5,058 nt of DNA from Prevotellaceae bacterium (GTDB lineage: Bacteria > Bacteroidota > Bacteroidia > Bacteroidales > Bacteroidaceae): contig JAFLUS010000177.1 in assembly GCA_022508685.1 (NCBI GenBank), forward strand, positions 1-5,058. The letters run 5' to 3'. Position numbers and translations under genes: made by a program. A model generated the notes under the pieces. That model did not search any database and was not told the origin of the DNA. It worked only from the letters and a program-made list of their open reading frames with translations. Within the stretch, counting starts at the first letter, position 1; each line of letters opens with the position of its first letter. Below are positions 1 through 5,058 of the stretch, in pieces.

Positions 1-1418
1 GGTACGAGTGACTTCATCACAACCCAACCGATGAGGTAGGCTACGGCGCAGACGCAGAAGATGATGAAATAGCCTGCCGGTTTGCCTTCGAAACCGAAGA
101 ACGTCATTTGCGTCTTGTCGGCATAGACGAAGAGGTCGCCTGCTACCCATTGCAAAATCATGGAACCAACACCACCTGCCATACCGCCGATACCAGTGAT
201 GGTGGCTACGGCTGATTTGGGGAACATGTCGCTCACGGTCGAGAAGATGTTGGCTGACCACGACTGATGGGCTGCACCACCAATACCGATAAGGAGGACG
301 GGGAACCACGGCGAAATCGTACCGAGCGGTTGTGCCAAAAGGACAACCAACGGGAAGAAGGCGAAAATCAGCATGGCTTGCATGCGTGCTGCATAGGGAT
401 TCTTTCCTGTACGATTGATGATGAGTGTCGGGAGTTTACCGCCATAAATGGAGAGCATCGTCACGAGATAGAGAGAGAAGATGAGCAACATGCCGAGCGG
501 GTCGGTCGTCTTGATTTGGAACTGCGTGTTCAGATAAGACGGCGTCCAGAAGAGGAAGAACCACCACACGCCATCGGTCATGAACTTACCGAAGGCAAAT
601 GCCCATGTCTGTTTGAACTTGAAGCATTGCAGGAACGACAGGCGAGGTTCGTCGTCTGTGTTTGCTGCATCCTTTGTCACGTTTTCCAAATCTTCCTTAT
701 CCTGCTCGATATATACCAATTCGGCTTGGTTGACGTGCTTGCTTTTTGCGGGTGCAGAATAGAGGAATATCCACAATCCTGCCCACACGAAACCTAACGC
801 ACCAATCACGATGAATGCCATTTCCCAACCGAAGGCTTTTGCCAATGGTGGAATGGAAATCGGAGCGATAAGGGCACCGATGGATGCTCCGGAGTTGAAG
901 ATTGAAGTGGCGAAAGCACGGTCGCGTTTCGGGAAATACTCAGCAGTTACCTTGATGGCTGCAGGGAAGTTACCAGCCTCACCCAACGCAAGGATGCAGC
1001 GGGCAAAGAGGAAGGCATACATGGAGACGGTGGCAATGATGACTGCACCATCACCGACAGCCTGCATCAGACTGGCTTTGTCGCTATAACCGAGATATTG
1101 CTCGGTAAACAGACCGCATCCGGCATGGAGGCAGGCACCGAGGCTCCACACGACGATTGCCCAGATATAGCCTTTCTTCGTACCCATCCAGTCGATGAAG
1201 CGACCGGCAAAGAGCATACAGATGGCGTAGACGATGGAGAAAATGGACGTAATCTTTCCGTAGTGCGATTCATCCCAGTGGAATTCGGGTTTGATGAACT
1301 CGTCCCATGTGAGCGAAAGCACCTGACGGTCGAGATAGTTGACTGTTGTTGCGAAGAACAACATGCCGCAAATTACCCAGCGGTAATTTGTCATTTTGGC
1401 AGTTTTTAATGAACTCAT
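1..1418 (-). CDS. exuT: ExuT-like MFS sugar-acid transporter, 3' end cut by window edge
   Basis: Inner-membrane proton symporter of the major facilitator superfamily, anion:cation symporter (ACS) family, most like hexuronate transporters that import galacturonate or glucuronate. 472 codons are present and open to the left edge; only a short C-terminal tail should be missing. Seen in the translation: NYLDRQVLS in the first membrane helix (residues 27-35), the loop 2-3 motif AGRFIDWMGTKKG (71-83), the family hallmark RCILALGEAGNFPAA (140-154) followed by EYFPKRDRAFATSIFN (160-175), and AAHQSWSANIFSTVSDMFP (382-400) with GIGGMAGG (409-416). About 12 hydrophobic helices are split by an acidic central loop (about 222-260). 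The start at 1418 is the first Met; Met9 (MTNYRW) is a possible alternative. There is no Shine-Dalgarno site, only an AT-rich leader. No hexuronate catabolic gene lies in the window, so the substrate is inferred from family; glucarate, galactonate or another sugar acid remains possible. Confidence 0.88.
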   Translation of the reverse strand, partial: MSSLKTAKMTNYRWVICGMLFFATTVNYLDRQVLSLTWDEFIKPEFHWDESHYGKITSIFSIVYAICMLFAGRFIDWMGTKKGYIWAIVVWSLGACLHAGCGLFTEQYLGYSDKASLMQAVGDGAVIIATVSMYAFLFARCILALGEAGNFPAAIKVTAEYFPKRDRAFATSIFNSGASIGALIAPISIPPLAKAFGWEMAFIVIGALGFVWAGLWIFLYSAPAKSKHVNQAELVYIEQDKEDLENVTKDAANTDDEPRLSFLQCFKFKQTWAFAFGKFMTDGVWWFFLFWTPSYLNTQFQIKTTDPLGMLLIFSLYLVTMLSIYGGKLPTLIINRTGKNPYAARMQAMLIFAFFPLVVLLAQPLGTISPWFPVLLIGIGGAAHQSWSANIFSTVSDMFPKSAVATITGIGGMAGGVGSMILQWVAGDLFVYADKTQMTFFGFEGKPAGYFIIFCVCAVAYLIGWVVMKSLV

Positions 1419-1456
1419 AAATATAAATGTTTATTGGTTTCCAAGGTATTGAGCGA

Positions 1457-1483
1457 CAAAGTTAATAAAAAAATCGTTTCAAA
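1457..1483 (-). promoter_or_regulatory. Predicted Bacteroidetes-type promoter for the transporter gene
   Basis: On the minus strand TTTG (1480-1483) is followed after 15 nt by TAACTTTG (1457-1464), which fits the Bacteroidetes -33 TTTG and -7 TAnnTTTG boxes. The spacer is a few bases shorter than the usual 19 or so, so this is a moderate match. It lies in the 78-bp gap after folB and would give a leader of roughly 30 nt before the transporter start at 1418. If real, it makes the transporter a transcription unit separate from nrdJ-folB. Confidence 0.4.
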
Positions 1484-1496
1484 CGCGCTTCTTCTA

Positions 1497-1880
1497 TTAT
1501 TTTTTATGCAAAGCAAGCCACTCTGTGCGCGACATTTCGACTTCGACACCGCATCCGTCGCCATCGAACGGCACTATCGGCGGATTTTCTTTCGTGAGCC
1601 GGAGCGTCACGCTTGTCGCAGTGTCAAATCGTTGGAACACACTGCTGATGATGCGTCCAGCCACGTGTTCAATCAAGTTTGAGGGTTGCGACATTTCGGT
1701 CTTGACCACATCGTAGACATCAGCATAGTTCAGCGTATCGGCAACGTCGTCCGTCAGCATCGCCTGCGAAAAATCGGTCGACACCGCCATGTCTACCATA
1801 AAATAAGTACCCACGATGCGCTCTTGTGGGAGCACACCGTGGTACGCATAAAAACGGAGGTTCTTGAGAAAAATCTTCAT
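1497..1880 (-). CDS. folB: Dihydroneopterin aldolase
   Basis: Cytoplasmic enzyme of folate synthesis: converts 7,8-dihydroneopterin to 6-hydroxymethyl-7,8-dihydropterin and glycolaldehyde. The protein is 127 residues, close to the usual 115-130. Seen: the N-terminal strand and motif LKNLRFYAYHGVLPQER (5-21), with Glu20 matching the conserved N-terminal glutamate; LNYADVYDVV (50-59) with the conserved active-site Tyr52; LIEHVAGRI (69-77) with the pterin-binding Glu71; and LTKENPP (95-101) with the catalytic Lys97. No key residue is missing. An in-frame ATG at 1901 would add seven residues and overlap nrdJ; I prefer the ATG at 1880 because family members begin with an equivalent of MKIFLKNLRFYAYHGV. 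That start lies one base after the nrdJ stop codon, which suggests co-transcription and translational coupling. The stop is TAA at 1497-1499. Confidence 0.95.
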   Translation of the reverse strand: MKIFLKNLRFYAYHGVLPQERIVGTYFMVDMAVSTDFSQAMLTDDVADTLNYADVYDVVKTEMSQPSNLIEHVAGRIISSVFQRFDTATSVTLRLTKENPPIVPFDGDGCGVEVEMSRTEWLALHKK

Positions 1881-1881
1881 G

Positions 1882-4425
1882 CTATCCGCATCTTGAAGCA
1901 CCGCAATCCTTGCATATCAGGCAGCCTTCTTGGTATACAAGGCTTTCGTGACCGCAGACAGGACATTGCAGTCCTTTGGCTTCGGTGCCGTCTTGCACGT
2001 ATTTCTTGAGTGCACGTTCCACACCATTCTTCCACGTGTTGATGCTTTCGCTCTCCAATTGCAAAGAATTGACAAGTTTCAGCACGTTGGTGAGCGGCAT
2101 ACGATAGCGGAGCACGCCAGAGATAAGTTTCGCGTAGTTCCAATACTCTTTGTTGAATCGTTCGCTGAGTCCCTCAATAGTGGTCTTGTAACCGCGACGA
2201 TTGACAAACTGGAAGTCATAGCGCTTCACACCGTTTTCGTCGACATTCTTGATGATGTGTCCCTTTGCCACGGTCTTCGGCAACGCGATACCATCTTCGT
2301 CGTCGAGCACACCGGTAAAAATTTCGTAGGGATAACCATCGAGCAGTCCGACAAACGCCACCCACTTCTCTTTGTTGTTCTGGAAACGCACTACGTCGCA
2401 TTCCAGACTCTTCGGACGGACTTCCGTCACTACGGGTGGCGGACATTCGCAGTGCTTCTCCTTCTTCTTGTCGTTCTTTGCCGAGATGAGCACACCCGAG
2501 CGTGAACCATCGCGATACACCGTGCAGCCCTTGCAACCGCAGCGCCAAGCCTCTACGTAGAGTTCGTTGACGAGGTCTTCAGTGACCGTGCTCGGGAGGT
2601 TGATAGTAACTGAAATGCTGTGGTCTACCCACTTTTGGATGGCACCTTGCATCTTCACCTTTTCCTTCCAGTCGATGTCGTTGGCAGTGGCTTTGTAGTA
2701 GGGAGAATTGCGTACCAACGTATCGATTTCGCTTTGCGTGTACCGCTTCTCCGTGTCATATCCGTTCACCTGCATCCACGTGAGGAACTTGGGGTGATAG
2801 ACGAGGTATTCTTCAAACGAATCGCCTGTTTCGTCCACATAGTCTACGTGCACGTTGGTGTCGTTGGGATTGACTTTCCGGCGACGCTTGTACACAGGCA
2901 TGAATACGGGTTCGATGCCGCTGGTCGTCTGTGTCATCAAACTTGTTGTGCCGGTCGGGGCTATCGTCAAGCAGGCGATGTTGCGGCGACCCACCTTCGT
3001 CATTTCTTCGTAGAGGTCGGCATCCACGCTCTTGATGCGATTGACGAAAGGATTGTCCTTTTCGCGTTCTGCATCATAAATGGCGAACGAACCACGTTCG
3101 CGTGCCATCTGCACCGACGAACGATAAGCCTCTACCGCCACATTCTTGTGCACTTCGGTGGAGAAATACGTGGCTTCGGGTGTACCATACGTCAGACCCA
3201 TTGCTGCCAGCATATCGCCTTCGGCAGTGATGCCGACACCGGTACGACGTCCTTGGCTGCTCTTGTCATAAATCTTCTTCCACAAATGACGTTCTGCACC
3301 TTTTACTTCCTCGCTCTGCGGGTCGCTCTCGATTTTAGCAAGAATCAGGTCGATTTTCTCCAATTCGAGGTCGATGATGTCGTCCATGATGCGTTGTGCC
3401 ATACCCACGTGCTTGCGGAAGAGCGGATAGTTGAATGTCGCGTCCTTCGTAAACGGATTTTCTACATAAGAATAGAGGTTGATGGCAAGCAGACGGCAAG
3501 AGTCGTAGGGGCACAATGGGATTTCGCCGCATGGGTTGGTGGAGATGGTGCGATAGCCGAGGTCGGCATAGCAGTCGGGCACTGATTCGCGGATGATGGT
3601 ATCCCAGAAGAGTACGCCCGGTTCTGCCGATTTCCATGCGTTGTGCACGATTTTTTTCCACAGGTCGGCAGCATCGATTTCCTTCTCTACCGACGGATGT
3701 TCAGCATCGATAGGGAATTGCTGATGATACTTGCGTCCTTCGGCTGCGGCTTTCATGAATTCGTCGTCGATACGCACCGACACGTTGGCTCCCGTCACTT
3801 TGCCTTCCGTCATCTTGGCATCGATGAAGGCTTCCGAATCGGGATGCTTGATGCTGACGGAGAGCATCAGTGCACCGCGACGTCCGTCTTGCGCCACTTC
3901 GCGCGTGCTGTTGCTGTAGCGTTCCATAAACGGCACGAGTCCTGTGCTGGTCAGTGCTGAATTTTTTACGGCAGTACCCTTCGGGCGGATGTGCGACAGG
4001 TCGTGTCCTACTCCGCCACGACGTTTCATCAGTTGCACCTGTTCTTCGTCGATGCGGATGATGGCGCCATACGAGTCGGCATCGCCGTCGAGGCCTACCA
4101 CAAAACAATTGGAAAGCGAAGCGACTTGGAAACTGTTGCCGATACCGGTCATCGGACTGCCGGCAGGTACGATATAGCGGAAATGGTCAAGCAAGTCGAA
4201 TACTTGTTGAGCCGACATCGGGTTCGGGTATTTTTGCTCGATACGGGCGATTTCCGTAGCCAATCGCCAATGCATGTCCTCGGGCGAACGTTCATAGATT
4301 TTGCCGAAAGAGTCTTTCATGGCATACTTGTTCACCCATACGCGTGCTGCCAGTTCGTCGCCGTCAAAGTAAGCAAGCGACGCTGCATACGCATCTTCGT
4401 AAGTGTAAGTCGGTTTTGTTTCCAT
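1882..4425 (-). CDS. nrdJ: Adenosylcobalamin-dependent (class II) ribonucleotide reductase
   Basis: Reduces ribonucleotides to deoxyribonucleotides using a thiyl radical generated from adenosylcobalamin, so it needs B12 but not oxygen. 847 residues, complete. There is no N-terminal ATP-cone; the catalytic domain begins directly (FDGDELAARVWVNKYAM, 20-36). Active site seen: first redox cysteine Cys107 in SLSNCFVVG; NPCGE (297-301) with Asn297, thiyl Cys299 and Glu301; second redox cysteine Cys310, 11 residues on, the same spacing as in the Thermotoga maritima enzyme. APTGTTS (489-495) fits the substrate phosphate-binding loop. CGCKGCTVYRDGSR (629-642) ends the barrel. A Lys/Cys-rich linker (649-661) leads to a TSCPD-type domain (about 665-770), and the protein ends in a zinc-ribbon-like tail with Cys821, 824, 835, 838, 841 and 846, probably metal binding and thiol shuttling. 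The start has no Shine-Dalgarno site, as is common in Bacteroidetes. First gene of a probable nrdJ-folB operon. Confidence 0.97.
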   Translation of the reverse strand: METKPTYTYEDAYAASLAYFDGDELAARVWVNKYAMKDSFGKIYERSPEDMHWRLATEIARIEQKYPNPMSAQQVFDLLDHFRYIVPAGSPMTGIGNSFQVASLSNCFVVGLDGDADSYGAIIRIDEEQVQLMKRRGGVGHDLSHIRPKGTAVKNSALTSTGLVPFMERYSNSTREVAQDGRRGALMLSVSIKHPDSEAFIDAKMTEGKVTGANVSVRIDDEFMKAAAEGRKYHQQFPIDAEHPSVEKEIDAADLWKKIVHNAWKSAEPGVLFWDTIIRESVPDCYADLGYRTISTNPCGEIPLCPYDSCRLLAINLYSYVENPFTKDATFNYPLFRKHVGMAQRIMDDIIDLELEKIDLILAKIESDPQSEEVKGAERHLWKKIYDKSSQGRRTGVGITAEGDMLAAMGLTYGTPEATYFSTEVHKNVAVEAYRSSVQMARERGSFAIYDAEREKDNPFVNRIKSVDADLYEEMTKVGRRNIACLTIAPTGTTSLMTQTTSGIEPVFMPVYKRRRKVNPNDTNVHVDYVDETGDSFEEYLVYHPKFLTWMQVNGYDTEKRYTQSEIDTLVRNSPYYKATANDIDWKEKVKMQGAIQKWVDHSISVTINLPSTVTEDLVNELYVEAWRCGCKGCTVYRDGSRSGVLISAKNDKKKEKHCECPPPVVTEVRPKSLECDVVRFQNNKEKWVAFVGLLDGYPYEIFTGVLDDEDGIALPKTVAKGHIIKNVDENGVKRYDFQFVNRRGYKTTIEGLSERFNKEYWNYAKLISGVLRYRMPLTNVLKLVNSLQLESESINTWKNGVERALKKYVQDGTEAKGLQCPVCGHESLVYQEGCLICKDCGASRCG

Positions 4426-4547
4426 TATATATGTAAGGTGTTAAGAAAATGCTAAATCACTCGCAAGCCGCAGAGGGTATTTGTCCGCCAGTCATGGCTG
4501 TCAACGACGGACATCTTGGTGCTCCAAAAAGTGTTCGTGATGAATTT
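4426..4547 (-). promoter_or_regulatory. nrdJ 5' leader with three hairpins and a small upstream ORF
   Basis: From the predicted transcription start (about 4547, inferred from the promoter boxes) to the nrdJ ATG lie about 120 nt. Three hairpins can be drawn on the transcribed strand: TTGG/CCAA with loop AGCA (4516-4527); a 7-bp stem GTCCGTC/GGCGGAC with one G-U pair and a 16-nt loop (4483-4512); and CTC-GC/GC-GAG with a bulged T and loop GGCTT (4460-4475). An upstream ORF of 20 codons runs from ATG 4512-4514 to TAG 4452-4454, ending 26 bases before nrdJ, with GGAG (4522-4525) seven bases ahead of its ATG. Two bases of that GGAG are in the first stem. Its peptide contains DWRTNTLCGLRVI. Whether this is a regulatory RNA, a leader peptide or neither is not decided by the sequence. 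No cobalamin-riboswitch B12 box is visible. Confidence 0.4.
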
Positions 4548-4552
4548 CTTTG

Positions 4553-4583
4553 CAAATCTACAAGAGTTTTTTGAATCGGCAAA
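4553..4583 (-). promoter_or_regulatory. Predicted Bacteroidetes-type promoter for nrdJ-folB
   Basis: On the minus strand TTTG (4580-4583) and TAGATTTG (4553-4560) match the Bacteroidetes -33 TTTG and -7 TAnnTTTG boxes exactly, separated by 19 nt, a typical spacing. It is the only TAnnTTTG match I found on the minus strand between nrdJ and the right edge. Transcription would begin around 4546-4549, about 120 nt before the nrdJ start. Confidence 0.65.
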
Positions 4584-4962
4584 ATAAAACAAACAAAATT
4601 TTCACCTTCAATGTAAAGTTTTCCATTTTGAAAAATTAAATTATTGATTTTTAAGTGTTTACAATTTTTACACAGGTGAAAAGTTTTCCAAAACGGCACA
4701 CATAGAGCCATTTTACAGATGCGTAACATTCTCAAAATCGGTAACTTTTCATCGTTTCGCGAGAACAGAACTCGAATTGAAATACCATCCATTTCTGCTT
4801 TGAAACGTATTCTTGCCCCGACGCTTCGCAATCGACATATTTCATCATCGCCCATACAGATTCTTTTGCGTTTTTGACAAAATGACGAGCATTTCACAGA
4901 TGATGACGACATTCTGAAAGTTTTCATTTTTTATCGTTTGACACATTGTAAAATTTGCCAAA
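4584..4962. other. Non-coding intergenic stretch upstream of the nrdJ promoter
   Basis: No convincing gene on either strand. The part from about 4580 to 4690 is clearly more AT-rich than the genes. It holds an 11-bp direct repeat AAAGTTTTCCA (4615-4625 and 4680-4690) and a weak inverted repeat GTGT/ACAC (4655-4658, 4670-4673). The minus-strand open frame 4457-4927 has a protein-unlike composition, runs through the promoter and leader, and is not called. I see no tRNA, no rRNA and no recognisable structured small RNA here, though an unknown RNA cannot be excluded. Confidence 0.6.
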
Positions 4963-4980
4963 ATGCTGATTTGCGAGCAT

Positions 4981-5058
4981 CGCACTCTACGACTTTGCAG
5001 AGTGCACTCTACGGCTTCGTAGACCGCACTCTGACACTTTGTACATCGCACTCTAAAA
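4981..5058. repeat. Tandem array of 22-bp hairpin-forming repeats, running off the right edge
   Basis: Three full 22-bp units (4981-5002, 5003-5024, 5025-5046) and 12 bases of a fourth (5047-5058) stand head to tail with no spacers. GCACTCT at unit positions 2-8 is identical in all four. Units 1 and 2 agree at 17 of 22 positions, 1 and 3 at 16, 2 and 3 at 14. Each unit can fold on itself: unit 2 is a perfect TCTACG/CGTAGA stem with loop GCTT; unit 1 keeps the stem with an A-C mismatch and a G-T pair; unit 3 has different stem bases but still pairs (TGACA with TGTACA, one bulge). A further stem ATGCT/AGCAT (4963-4967, 4976-4980) precedes the array with its axis in the same 22-bp phase and may be a decayed unit. 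The full length of the array is unknown. Confidence 0.75.

Noticed and set aside
267..797. Plus-strand open frame of 176 codons.
   Set aside because: It is antisense to the transporter gene, whose membrane helices and family motifs are clear in the other strand.
1467..1485. Terminator after folB: CGTT/AACG stem with a run of seven T.
   Set aside because: The stem has only four pairs with a three-base loop, and it overlaps the -33 box proposed for the transporter. The T-run is suggestive but the hairpin is too weak to call.
1497..1901. Longer folB form starting at 1901.
   Set aside because: The added seven residues overlap the nrdJ end and do not resemble FolB N-termini; the ATG at 1880 gives the normal family start.
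2620..3585. Plus-strand open frame of 321 codons.
   Set aside because: It lies wholly inside nrdJ on the opposite strand and is a shadow of that well-supported gene.
4426..4560. Cobalamin riboswitch ahead of nrdJ.
   Set aside because: The leader is only about 120 nt and I find no B12 box or the conserved core of that class. A covariance-model scan would settle it.
4449..4574. Plus-strand open frame of 41 codons opposite the nrdJ leader.
   Set aside because: It is antisense to the leader and overlaps the nrdJ promoter. The stretch is open on both strands, which fits a conserved nucleotide element better than a gene.
4426..4700. NrdR boxes ahead of nrdJ.
   Set aside because: No pair of sites resembling the acaCwAtATaTwGtgt consensus is visible; the inverted repeat GTGT/ACAC at 4655-4673 has the opposite polarity.
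4457..4927. Minus-strand open frame of 156 codons upstream of nrdJ.
   Set aside because: Composition is unlike a protein (rich in Cys, Arg, Lys and Ser with no domain pattern), it runs through the predicted promoter and leader, and I recognise no family.
4981..5058. CRISPR array at the right edge.
   Set aside because: The 22-bp units are directly adjacent, with no unique spacers, and diverge too much between copies.
4981..5058. Plasmid-type iterons or replication origin.
   Set aside because: The period would fit, but the neighbours are chromosomal housekeeping genes and no replication initiator gene is present in the window.

Overview
The window reads as part of a Bacteroidales chromosome, most like Prevotella or a close relative. 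The reasons are promoter-like boxes of the Bacteroidetes type (TTTG / TAnnTTTG), AT-rich start contexts without Shine-Dalgarno sites ahead of the main genes, and protein sequences that look like Bacteroidales versions of their families. This is my reading of sequence style; no database search was made.

All three recognisable protein genes lie on the minus strand, so transcription runs right to left. From right to left: a non-coding region (about 4426-5058) carries a tandem array of 22-bp hairpin units at the window edge, an AT-rich stretch, a good predicted promoter (4553-4583) and a leader of about 120 nt. Next comes nrdJ (1882-4425), an 847-residue adenosylcobalamin-dependent class II ribonucleotide reductase. 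folB (1497-1880), dihydroneopterin aldolase, starts one base after the nrdJ stop. After a 78-bp gap with its own promoter-like boxes comes an ExuT-like MFS transporter (1418 to beyond the left edge), probably for hexuronates or related sugar acids.

nrdJ and folB look like one transcription unit. NrdJ makes deoxyribonucleotides, and FolB acts in the folate pathway whose cofactors are needed for dTMP and purine synthesis, so the pair makes sense as DNA-precursor supply. The transporter appears to be a separate carbon-uptake unit.

The core genes are ordinary. The parts worth a second look are non-coding: the nrdJ leader, which packs three small hairpins and a 20-codon upstream ORF with an unusual GGAG site partly paired in a hairpin, and the 22-bp repeat array, whose units keep a hairpin while the stem sequence changes. 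I see no cobalamin riboswitch, tRNA, rRNA, CRISPR array or insertion sequence.
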